Part shown: piece after piece, positions 7,263 through 13,758 of the stretch
How positions within the stretch are numbered: the stretch's first letter is position 1
Layout of the letters: each line of letters opens with the position of its first letter
Assembly: GCA_036788195.1 (NCBI GenBank)
Contig: DAIQNX010000030.1
Span: forward strand, 1 to 35,235
Direction of reading: 5' to 3'
DNA from: CALFXN01 sp937957815
GTDB lineage: Bacteria > Synergistota > Synergistia > Synergistales > Aminobacteriaceae
Length of the DNA stretch: 35,235 nucleotides
Notes under the pieces: model-generated
Told to the model about the DNA's origin: nothing
What the model saw: only the letters and a program-made list of their open reading frames with translations
The model's database searches: none
Program-made: the position numbers and the translations under genes

Positions 7263-8186
7263 CTACCTCACCACCCACATGACCCAGAGGGCCGACATCA
7301 CGAACGCGATGCCGAGAAGTAGCGGCGTTCTCCCCATCTTGAGCCTCGCCACGAGCGACTCCACGAGTCCCACTCCTATCTGGAGGACGAACATGCAGGC
7401 GAGCGTCACGCATGCGTCCAGCAACGCCGATCCTGTATGGACCGGGAAGACGAGTCCGGTGATCAGGAGCCCCAGAACCCAGAGCTTGAGCGCGCCCGCG
7501 TATTCGATGAACGCGAGATCCGTGCCGCAGTGGTCGAGAACCATGACCTCGTGGATCATCGTGAGCTCGAGATGCGTCGTAGGGTCGTCGACGGGGATTC
7601 GGGCGTTTTCGGTCAGATAGACGATCACGAACGTCGCCAGAATGAAAATCATCGCCGGCATATGCGCCCCAAGAAACGCGGACGTCCCTATCCGGCCGTA
7701 GATTCCGCTGAGCGACACGCTTCCGGTAATCGCGCCGAGTCCGGCCACGCCGAGAAGCAGCGCGGGTTCGCCGAGCGCGGAGAAGAACGCCTCGCGGTTC
7801 GCTCCCATCCCCTCGAAGCTCGACCCCGTGTCGAGCGCCGCAAGAATCGTGAAGAAACGCCCAAGCCCGAGAAGATACGCCATGAGGAGAACGTCTCCCT
7901 CGAAGTGCAGCAGCGCAGGTCTGCCCCCGAACGGGACGAGGCAGAGCGCGCCGAGGATCGTCGCGAGCGTCACGACGGGCCCGGCACGGAAGATCCAGGT
8001 CGTCGTCGAGCTGTAGACGGCCCCCTTGCGGAGAAGGCGCGCGAGGCTCCAGTAGGGTTGCAGCACCGGAGGCCCCTGGCGGCCGGCCATCCGGGCCTTC
8101 GTCCGGTCGATGATCGTCCGCAGGAACGGTGAGAGAACGAGCGCGAGCGCGACGCCGCCGAGAGCGGCGAACGTATCGGCGATCAC
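7263..8186 (-). CDS. HyfC/HycD/NuoH-like membrane anchor subunit
   Basis: This 307-residue protein has about eight membrane helices. It contains the family-defining cytoplasmic loop ENARIPVDDPTTHLELTMIHE with its charged residues, and an N-terminal RTKARMAGRQGPPVLQPY loop typical of NuoH/HyfC, which docks the large and NuoB-like subunits onto the membrane arm. The start chosen is GTG at 8184-8186, which overlaps the upstream stop as GTGA and follows a GGAG site; a longer in-frame version to 8288 would overlap the upstream coding sequence by 100 bases and adds residues unlike the family. This tight overlap implies translational coupling with the HyfB-like gene. Confidence 0.9.
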   Translation of the reverse strand: MIADTFAALGGVALALVLSPFLRTIIDRTKARMAGRQGPPVLQPYWSLARLLRKGAVYSSTTTWIFRAGPVVTLATILGALCLVPFGGRPALLHFEGDVLLMAYLLGLGRFFTILAALDTGSSFEGMGANREAFFSALGEPALLLGVAGLGAITGSVSLSGIYGRIGTSAFLGAHMPAMIFILATFVIVYLTENARIPVDDPTTHLELTMIHEVMVLDHCGTDLAFIEYAGALKLWVLGLLITGLVFPVHTGSALLDACVTLACMFVLQIGVGLVESLVARLKMGRTPLLLGIAFVMSALWVMWVVR

Positions 8187-10171
8187 AGCAGGCTCCAGAA
8201 GAGGACCGCGGCCAGCGCAAGGAGGATGTAGAAGACATAGGCGTGCGTCCCGCCGTGCTGGATCCGGCGCATCCACCCGGCCGCCCATGAGAACGCCGCG
8301 AAGACCGGCATGTAGACTCGGTGCATGAAGAGTCCCGGCGTATGCGTGCGGAAGTCAGACGGTCCCGGAAGATATCCGGAAGGCCAGTCGCCGCCGAGTT
8401 CGGTGCGCAGAAACGACCGGAAGGCGACGACGAGCGGCTGCGCGAACGACGAGGCCGTATACTGCATCCGCGGCGTCCCGTACGGATAGCCGCACCCCCA
8501 TGTCGGCCCCGTCCGGACGGCGCGTCCCGACAGAAGGCGCCCCCGAAGGCGCACGAGGCCGTACGCAACGGCGGCGAGCGCGCAGGCGGCGAACGTGACG
8601 TTGAGATAGAACAAGGCCGCGTCGCGAAGCGGAGTCGTATCCGACGCGGCGAGCGCGAGCGGGTGAATCCGCGCGGCGGCCGGAGAGACGAGAAGCATCA
8701 GGACGCTTCCGCCGAGACCGAACGCGACGCAGAGCGCCGCGACGATACGGAGGGGGACCGCCATGCACGGCTCGGGATCCGCCGCACCCGCAACGCGGGC
8801 CGAACGGGGCTCACCGAGAAAAACCGTCCCGTAGACCTTCGTGAAACACATCGCCGCGAGTCCACCGATCAACGCCAGGGACGAAATGACGACGAACCCT
8901 CCCACGCGGAGATTCACCGACGGGAACCCCTGCGGCAACACGCTCCAGTATGACGCGAGATAAATCAGGAATTCGCTGACGAAACCGTTCAGCGGCGGCA
9001 GTCCGCAGATCGCTGCCGACGCGACGAGGAAGGAAAGGCCCGTAACCGGCATTCTCTTCTGGAGTCCGCCGAGGATATCGAGATCTCTCGTGCCGACGGC
9101 CTGTATCACGGCTCCCGCTCCCAGAAAAAGCCCCGTCTTGAAAACCGCGTGATTCAGGACGTGCAACAGCGCTCCGGCCATGGCAAGCCGGGCGACGGGA
9201 CCGGCCGAACCGATGCCGAAGACGCCGACTCCGATTCCAAGACAGATGATCCCGATATTCTCGACGCTGCTGTACGCCAGAAGACGCTTGAAGTCGTGCT
9301 GGACGAGCGCATAGATCACGCCGCCGACGCCCGAAATGACGCCGATCCCGATGAAAGTCCAGCCCCACCACGCGGGCCAGTCGTTCGCGAGAACCATCAC
9401 GCGGAGCAGACCGTAGATCCCCGTCTTGATCATGACGCCGCTCATGAGCCCCGAAACGTGCGAGGGAGCCGCCGGGTGCGCCTCCGGCAGCCAGACGTGA
9501 AGTCCGAAGAAACCCGCCTTCGCGCCGAATCCGATCACCGCGAGGATGAACACGACGTCCGGAACACCGCCGAGCCCTTCGAAATCGGCGAAATCGAACG
9601 ATCCGCACATGCCCCCGAGAAGCACGAACATCGCGAACAGGAACGCGGTTCCGAGGTGCGTCGCGACGAGGTAGACCCATCCGGCCCGGCGGACGTCGTC
9701 GTCCCCGTGCTCGAAGACGACGAGGAAGAACGCCGCGATGGACATGATCTCCCACGCGAACAGGAAGAGCAGTCCGTCCGACGCGAGCAGCACGAAGAGC
9801 ATCCCTCCGGCAAGAAGCTGGAGGAAGAAGCCGCACGCGTCCGTCTCCAGCGGACGGTCGTGGTGTCGCAGGTACCCGGCGCCGTAGAACGAGACAATCG
9901 GCGAGACGAGAAGGACCGGCAGCGCGAACCATGCCGAAAGCTGATCGAGATGCAGATGGAACGACCCGACCGGCAGACTCCACGAGGCGCGGAAGTCCAC
10001 GGGAGAGCCGCCCGCAAGGACGTAGACGACGGGAACGAGGGCGAAAAGCGACGCCGCGAGGCTTCCGAACGGAACGATCCTCGCTCCCCATGCCGGATGC
10101 CGTCCCTTCAGGAGAGCCCCGGCTCCCGAGAGCAGATACGCCAGGAGAGACATCAACAGAAAAAACGCCAC
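8183..10171 (-). CDS. HyfB/NuoL-like antiporter-type membrane subunit
   Basis: This 662-residue protein is the largest membrane subunit and first gene of the operon. It has about 16 hydrophobic helices and the antiporter core: E141 in FAWEIMSIAAFFLV, K218 in GFGAKAGFFGLHVWLPEAHPAAP, the DFKRLLAYSSVENIG loop and HVLNHAVFKTGLF. The C-terminal ~150 residues form an extension (WGCGYPYGTPRMQYTASSFAQP) characteristic of HyfB/HycC-type subunits, which separates it from plain NuoL. The start is GTG at 10169-10171 behind GGCGAGGG; a downstream ATG at codon 7 is the alternative. With the HyfF-like protein it gives the complex two pumping modules. The operon order B-C-E-F-G-(H/I) is that of hyf without hyfD. 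Confidence 0.92.
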   Translation of the reverse strand: MAFFLLMSLLAYLLSGAGALLKGRHPAWGARIVPFGSLAASLFALVPVVYVLAGGSPVDFRASWSLPVGSFHLHLDQLSAWFALPVLLVSPIVSFYGAGYLRHHDRPLETDACGFFLQLLAGGMLFVLLASDGLLFLFAWEIMSIAAFFLVVFEHGDDDVRRAGWVYLVATHLGTAFLFAMFVLLGGMCGSFDFADFEGLGGVPDVVFILAVIGFGAKAGFFGLHVWLPEAHPAAPSHVSGLMSGVMIKTGIYGLLRVMVLANDWPAWWGWTFIGIGVISGVGGVIYALVQHDFKRLLAYSSVENIGIICLGIGVGVFGIGSAGPVARLAMAGALLHVLNHAVFKTGLFLGAGAVIQAVGTRDLDILGGLQKRMPVTGLSFLVASAAICGLPPLNGFVSEFLIYLASYWSVLPQGFPSVNLRVGGFVVISSLALIGGLAAMCFTKVYGTVFLGEPRSARVAGAADPEPCMAVPLRIVAALCVAFGLGGSVLMLLVSPAAARIHPLALAASDTTPLRDAALFYLNVTFAACALAAVAYGLVRLRGRLLSGRAVRTGPTWGCGYPYGTPRMQYTASSFAQPLVVAFRSFLRTELGGDWPSGYLPGPSDFRTHTPGLFMHRVYMPVFAAFSWAAGWMRRIQHGGTHAYVFYILLALAAVLFWSLL

Positions 10172-10206
10172 CGAACACCCTCGCCTTCCGAAAAAAACCG
10201 TTTCAT

Positions 10207-10227
10207 GTCCGTCAAACGTTCACGGAC
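10207..10227 (-). promoter_or_regulatory. Hairpin in the Ehr operon leader
   Basis: On the minus strand GTCCGT (10222-10227) pairs with ACGGAC (10207-10212) around a 9-base loop, inside the ~60-base leader before the first operon gene. An overlapping alternative, CGTTT...AAACG, is followed by seven T's (about 10191-10197). The two pairings exclude each other, as in an attenuator. The stems are short and this is a suggestion only. Confidence 0.25.
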
Positions 10228-10239
10228 GCACAAATCAGG

Positions 10240-10268
10240 ATTCTATTCCCGTACCGCGGGTTTGTCAC
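10240..10268 (-). promoter_or_regulatory. Predicted sigma70 promoter of the Ehr-type operon
   Basis: On the minus strand GTGACA (-35, 10263-10268) and TAGAAT (-10, 10240-10245) are separated by exactly 17 bases; each differs from consensus at one position. The spacer holds a small inverted repeat CCCG-cggta-CGGG that could bind a regulator. Expected transcription start is near 10233, giving a leader of about 60 bases before the GTG at 10171. Confidence 0.65.
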
Positions 10269-10307
10269 CCACGTATCGCGAAAAAAGCGACTTCGTCAAA
10301 GGAAGCG

Positions 10308-11537
10308 TCAGTTCGCGGAAACGAGCTCGAGCACGCACCGGAGCAAGACGTTCGCCCCGTTGACGAGATCCTCCGGTTCCGTCCGTTCCTCGGGGCAGTG
10401 ACTCCGTCCGCCGATGGACGGCACGAAAATCATGGCCGTCGGGCAGACGCGGTGCATGAACTGCGCGTCGTGCCCCGCGCCGCTCGGCATGAAGACCGTC
10501 GACAAGTCGAGCCCCCGCGCGGCGCGTTCCGCGAGCTGCACCATGAAAGGCACGAAACGGACAGGCAAAGCGTCGACCTTCTGCTCGAGATCGAAGGGTA
10601 CTCCGTGCCGTTGCGCGATCCCGCGGACAAGTTCCTCCACGTCGCGTTTTCCGCGCGCGAAGAGGTCGTCGTCGTACTGCCGGAAATCGATCGTGAAATA
10701 CGCCTCCGACGGGATGACGTTCACGACATCGGGAACGACGCGGAGACGACCCATCGTCGCGACGCTTCCGCCTCCGAGCTTCAACGCGAGATCACGCAAC
10801 CCGCGGCACAGTTCGGAGGCCGCGAGGAGCGCGTCTTTCCTGTATTCGAGCGGAGTGGTTCCCGCGTGATTCGCCTCGCCGCCGAAACGGCCGTACCACC
10901 ACGCGATCCCCTGGATTCCCTGTACGATGCCGATCCGGACCCTTTCCCTGTCGAGAACCGGCCCCTGCTCGACGTGGAGTTCCAGATACGCGGACGCGTC
11001 GATCTTCCCGCTTCCGAGGTACCCGATCCGCTCGAGTTCCTCGCGGACCGAAACGCCGTCGTCGTCCATCGCACGATACGCACGGTCGGGATCCAGCTGT
11101 CCCGACACGTAGAGACTCCCCATCATGTCCGGCTGGAACCGCGCGCCCTCCTCGTTGGTGAACGCCGCGACCGCTACGGGGGTTTCCGTCTCGATACCGT
11201 GATCGTTCAGCGTCCGGATCACCTCGAGGCCCGAGAGGACGCCGAAGGCGCCGTCATACGGCCCAGCGTCGGTGACCGTATCGAGATGCGACCCCATCAC
11301 CACGGGTTTCGCGTCTTTCTTCCGCCCCGGTCGCACGCCGCAGACATTGCCGATCGGATCGACGATAACGTCGAGGTGTGCCTCCCGAAGCCATTTCACG
11401 AAGAGATCACGCCCCGCCCTGTCTCCGTCGCTCAGCGCAAGCCTGGTTCTTCCTGGTCGCCCGAGGCGCACGCCGACGTCCGCCATCTCCCCGAGGGACC
11501 GGAGCAGCCGTTCCGGATCGATCCGCATCTCCCGCAT
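10308..11537 (-). CDS. M20-family allantoate / N-carbamoyl-L-amino acid amidohydrolase
   Basis: This 409-residue cytosolic metallohydrolase has the full length of the Zn-dependent amidase/hydantoinase-carbamoylase family. The two-metal site is readable: H84 in GSHLDTV, D95 in GPYDGAFGV, E130 in FTNEEGARF, H188 in ELHVEQGP and H380 near the C-terminus. The dimerisation-domain motif GGEANHAGTTPLEYRKDA follows at ~219-236. Family members release ammonia and CO2 from allantoate or cleave N-carbamoyl amino acids; the two cannot be told apart here. The ATG at 11535-11537 has GGAGGGTGAC just upstream. It appears to be a single-gene unit lying upstream of the Ehr operon on the same strand, but that operon has its own promoter. 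Confidence 0.88.
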   Translation of the reverse strand: MREMRIDPERLLRSLGEMADVGVRLGRPGRTRLALSDGDRAGRDLFVKWLREAHLDVIVDPIGNVCGVRPGRKKDAKPVVMGSHLDTVTDAGPYDGAFGVLSGLEVIRTLNDHGIETETPVAVAAFTNEEGARFQPDMMGSLYVSGQLDPDRAYRAMDDDGVSVREELERIGYLGSGKIDASAYLELHVEQGPVLDRERVRIGIVQGIQGIAWWYGRFGGEANHAGTTPLEYRKDALLAASELCRGLRDLALKLGGGSVATMGRLRVVPDVVNVIPSEAYFTIDFRQYDDDLFARGKRDVEELVRGIAQRHGVPFDLEQKVDALPVRFVPFMVQLAERAARGLDLSTVFMPSGAGHDAQFMHRVCPTAMIFVPSIGGRSHCPEERTEPEDLVNGANVLLRCVLELVSAN

Positions 11538-11568
11538 GTCGTCACCCTCCGTTTCCCGTGGTTTTCAT

Positions 11569-11596
11569 ATCGTATATTTCAGATTGTATCGTACAA
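11569..11596 (-). promoter_or_regulatory. Predicted promoter with operator-like palindrome for the amidohydrolase gene
   Basis: On the minus strand TTGTAC (11591-11596) and TACGAT (11569-11574) stand 16 bases apart, a modest sigma70 match. The -35 is embedded in TTGTA-TCG-TACAA (11584-11596), a perfect 5-bp inverted repeat, so a repressor there would block the promoter. The regulator is unknown. Confidence 0.4.
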
Positions 11597-11712
11597 CGGC
11601 GTTTCGTGCGCGGACGATTCGTTCGTTTCCCGTCAAACGGGCGGAGCGGAACGCGGATTCCGGCGCGCCGGATCTCAGGTTTTTCCGCGGTGTGCTATGA
11701 TTCTATTCCAAT

Positions 11713-11730
11713 TGTTACAATAATGTTACG
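11713..11730 (+). promoter_or_regulatory. Pho-box-like direct repeat upstream of phoU
   Basis: TGTTACA-ATAA-TGTTACG consists of two seven-base direct repeats with an 11-base period, the spacing at which PhoB/PhoP-type regulators bind on one DNA face. A weak -10 candidate (TAAAGA, 11740-11745) lies 10 bases downstream. It is about 75 bases before the phoU start. Repeat sequence and spacing are seen; phosphate control is inferred. Confidence 0.45.
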
Positions 11731-11804
11731 TCATGTGCCTAAAGAAGCTTCCAGAAGGTTTGCGGAACGCTTCGGAACGAATCATCCGAGAGAAGGAGAC
11801 GCTC

Positions 11805-12527
11805 ATGCCCGGGAAAAGAGACGAAATGATCGGATCCCTGCTCTATCAGGAGGATCGCGAAAAGATCCTCGCCATGGTGCGGAAGATGGGGAACATGGTT
11901 TCGGAGGCGATCGCGGACGCGGTCCACTCGCTCGAGGTCCGCGACAACGAACTGGCGGACAGGATCATCGACGCCGACGACATCGTCGATGACCTCGAGG
12001 TCGCGATCGATCAGGAATGCCTCTCCTCGATCGCGTTGAGACAGCCCGTCCGCAAGGATCTCCGCTTCGTGTTCGCGGTTCTCAAGATCATCACCGATCT
12101 CGAACGCATCGGAGACCAGGCCGTCAACATCGCGAAGCGCGCGAAGGCGCTGAACCGATACCCGCTGCTCAAGCCCCTCGTCGACATTCCCAAGATGAGG
12201 GACATCGCCATCGGAATGCTGCGCGACGCGTTGACGTCCTTCGAAAAGGAAGACCCGGTTCTCGCAGAGGAAGTGTGCATGCGCGACGAAGCGCTCGACG
12301 AATTCGACGTCAGCATCTTCGACGAACTCACGGGGATCATGGCCGCGCAGCCGACCGGAGACGCAGGAATCGTCCATCGCGCCGCAGGACTGATGTGGGT
12401 TTCGCGCCACCTCGCCCGCGTCGGGGATCACGCGACGAACGTCTCGGAACGCGCGTACTTCATGGTCCGCGGCGAACGGCTGAAACCCCTGATCGAAGCG
12501 CGGCGGAAATCGGGCGGAGGAAGGTAG
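11805..12527 (+). CDS. phoU: PhoU phosphate signalling protein
   Basis: This 240-residue all-helical protein has the PhoU tandem three-helix-bundle layout. Metal-binding signature stretches occur once per half: E/DxxxD-type residues in LADRIIDADDIVDDLE and RKDLRFVFAVLKIITDLERIGDQAVNIAKRA in the first, and RHLARVGDHATNVSERAYF in the second. PhoU links the Pst phosphate transporter to the PhoR kinase and restrains phosphate uptake. The ATG at 11805 was chosen because AGAAGGAG lies 6 bases upstream; an in-frame ATG at 11733 would add 24 residues unlike the family and lacks a ribosome site. No pstSCAB or phoBR gene is nearby, so this is an orphan phoU. It is followed 82 bases later by the three-repeat protein on the same strand. 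Confidence 0.92.
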   Translation: MPGKRDEMIGSLLYQEDREKILAMVRKMGNMVSEAIADAVHSLEVRDNELADRIIDADDIVDDLEVAIDQECLSSIALRQPVRKDLRFVFAVLKIITDLERIGDQAVNIAKRAKALNRYPLLKPLVDIPKMRDIAIGMLRDALTSFEKEDPVLAEEVCMRDEALDEFDVSIFDELTGIMAAQPTGDAGIVHRAAGLMWVSRHLARVGDHATNVSERAYFMVRGERLKPLIEARRKSGGGR

Positions 12528-12539
12528 GGCCTTCCGCCC
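12512..12539 (+). other. Hairpin over the phoU stop codon
   Basis: GGGCGGA...AGG pairs with CCTTCCGCCC across the stop codon, with a three-base bulge. There is no T run after it. It may weaken read-through into the next gene or protect the transcript end; function uncertain. Confidence 0.3.
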
Positions 12540-12609
12540 CCTCAACATCCGTTCCCCGGTTGCCGACACAGAACGGAGAGAGACGCGGAAGACTGCGGGA
12601 GGGATGTTC

Positions 12610-13419
12610 ATGAAGACAGACGGTTTCGATGCGTTGATATCGATGATTTCGAGGGTGATATCCTCGCACGTCGCGTCCCGGACGCAAACGGAAGACAACG
12701 CCGGAACGGCTTCTTTCGGTGCCGTTTTGTCGTCGGTGACCGCGGGGACGCAGCGCGTGAGTTTCGGCGACTGGACCATGGAGAATGGGACGTGGTATCG
12801 CTCGGTCACGCCGCCCCATCAGACGCGCGGCGTTTCCTACTACGCCGACGCGGAGGGCAATCTGTACGCGAAGAGCGTCGTTCCGGGCGCTCAGATGCGC
12901 CACGTCGGAACGCCCGACTGGTTCAGCGGGATGAGGCCGGGGAACCCGCCATCATCGGCCGTCGGTTCGACGAATCAGCAGGCTGCGTATACTTACGGCG
13001 ACACGACGACAATCGGTGGAAAGGAATACACCGCCGTCGTCCCCCCGAGTGGAGCGACCAGGGGATCCCAGTACCTCGTCGACAGCGACGGGAACTGGTA
13101 CCGCCTCAGCTCTGCGCAGGGAGCGACGCCGGAATCCGTCGACGCGCCGTCATGGTGGGACAGGATTCTTCCGAACGGGAAGACGAGTGCTCTTCCTTCC
13201 TCTTCCTCCGCGTCTTCCGCGTCGTCGCCCGGATTCCTGAGGTTCGGCCAGTGGGAGACCATCGATGGAACGATGTACCGGACCGTCTGGCAACCGGGCA
13301 TCCAGAACCGCGGCGGGGAGTACCTGATCGACAGGAATTTCTCGTGGTACTACCGCACGAGCGCGCAAGGGAGCGTTCCCCGACGAATCGACGCTCCGGA
13401 GTGGTTCCTGCGGTCGTAG
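12610..13419 (+). CDS. Uncharacterised protein with three ~55-residue repeats
   Basis: I do not recognise this 269-residue protein. It holds three copies of one unit, at about residues 52-105, 129-183 and 212-266. Shared features in order are: aromatic-Gly-Asp/Gln-Trp/Thr at the start, a Gly then Tyr-Arg/Thr, a Pro-rich turn, Arg-Gly, a Tyr-Leu-(V/I)-Asp stretch, an aromatic Tyr, SSAQG or similar, and an Asp-Ala-Pro-x-Trp-Phe/Trp end. The many Trp/Tyr and alternating polarity suggest a small beta domain that binds a polymer or surface. A Ser-rich linker (~195-206) separates units 2 and 3. There is no signal peptide; the N-terminus looks like an amphipathic helix. ATG 12610 is preferred to ATG 12604 because GGGAGGG is then 6 bases away. 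A terminator follows at 13479. Confidence 0.8.
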   Translation: MKTDGFDALISMISRVISSHVASRTQTEDNAGTASFGAVLSSVTAGTQRVSFGDWTMENGTWYRSVTPPHQTRGVSYYADAEGNLYAKSVVPGAQMRHVGTPDWFSGMRPGNPPSSAVGSTNQQAAYTYGDTTTIGGKEYTAVVPPSGATRGSQYLVDSDGNWYRLSSAQGATPESVDAPSWWDRILPNGKTSALPSSSSASSASSPGFLRFGQWETIDGTMYRTVWQPGIQNRGGEYLIDRNFSWYYRTSAQGSVPRRIDAPEWFLRS

Positions 13420-13478
13420 AAAATCTCGTCCTGGCCGGGAAACACTGTTCGCCGGTCTTTTTCAGAGTCACGAAACAC

Positions 13479-13515
13479 AAATGAGCCTCCGGTACGCGGG
13501 GGCTCATTTCTTTTT
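13479..13515 (+). terminator. Intrinsic terminator after the three-repeat gene
   Basis: AAATGAGCC-t-CCG pairs with CGG-g-GGCTCATTT (13 pairs including one T.G) around GTACG, followed by cTTTTT. It separates the phoU unit from the first protease gene. Confidence 0.9.
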
Positions 13516-13570
13516 CCGTTCGGGAACTTCGACGATTCCGGTTCCATTTTATCTCTGGAATGTCAATCCC

Positions 13571-13599
13571 TTTTCGCTTCGTCCCTGGTATCGTATAAT
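13571..13599 (+). promoter_or_regulatory. Predicted promoter of the first protease gene
   Basis: A perfect TATAAT at 13594-13599 has a weak -35 (TTTTCG, 13571-13576) at 17 bases. Start of transcription is expected near 13606, which leaves an unusually long leader of about 150 bases before the ATG at 13759. A weak -35 suggests an activator or low basal use. Confidence 0.5.
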
Positions 13600-13639
13600 A
13601 ATTGCACTGCTTCTACGGTAGTTTTTTTTCTGAACAGGC

Positions 13640-13735
13640 GGAGGAGGTTTTGTTTTTCACGGATTGTAGGGAAAGCCCCCTCGCAAAGGGGAAACCCAAA
13701 GGTTTCCGCGGAGAACGGTGGGTATAACCTCTATG
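13640..13735 (+). promoter_or_regulatory. Structured 5' leader RNA, candidate riboswitch of unknown class
   Basis: The leader contains consecutive stems: CCCC (13677-13680) with GGGG (13688-13691) around TCGCAAA, and a perfect 7-bp GGAAACC-CAAA-GGTTTCC hairpin (13690-13707), followed by GGT...AACC pairing (about 13718-13729). The order AGGGAAAGCCCC, ACCCAAAGG, then GGT-GGGT-AACC loosely recalls the c-di-GMP-I (GEMM) layout, but the canonical ACGCAAAG is not exact and the second domain is short. The 339 bases between genes here (13420-13758) hold only the terminator, promoter and this leader. A metabolite-sensing role is a guess. Confidence 0.35.
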
Positions 13736-13758
13736 AGACTGGAAAGGAGAGATACAGC

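Noticed and set aside
2868..10171. Active NiFe hydrogenase-4 or formate hydrogenlyase
   Set aside because: Three of four metal-binding cysteines are missing in the large subunit, and no formate dehydrogenase or maturation gene is present.
10281..10310. T-rich hairpin after the amidohydrolase stop as terminator
   Set aside because: Stem is broken by a seven-base bulge and overlaps the stop codon; a T6 run exists but support is too weak to list.
13606..13630. CTAC-G-GTAG followed by eight T's as a terminator early in the protease leader
   Set aside because: The arms leave a one-base loop, so no stable hairpin forms.
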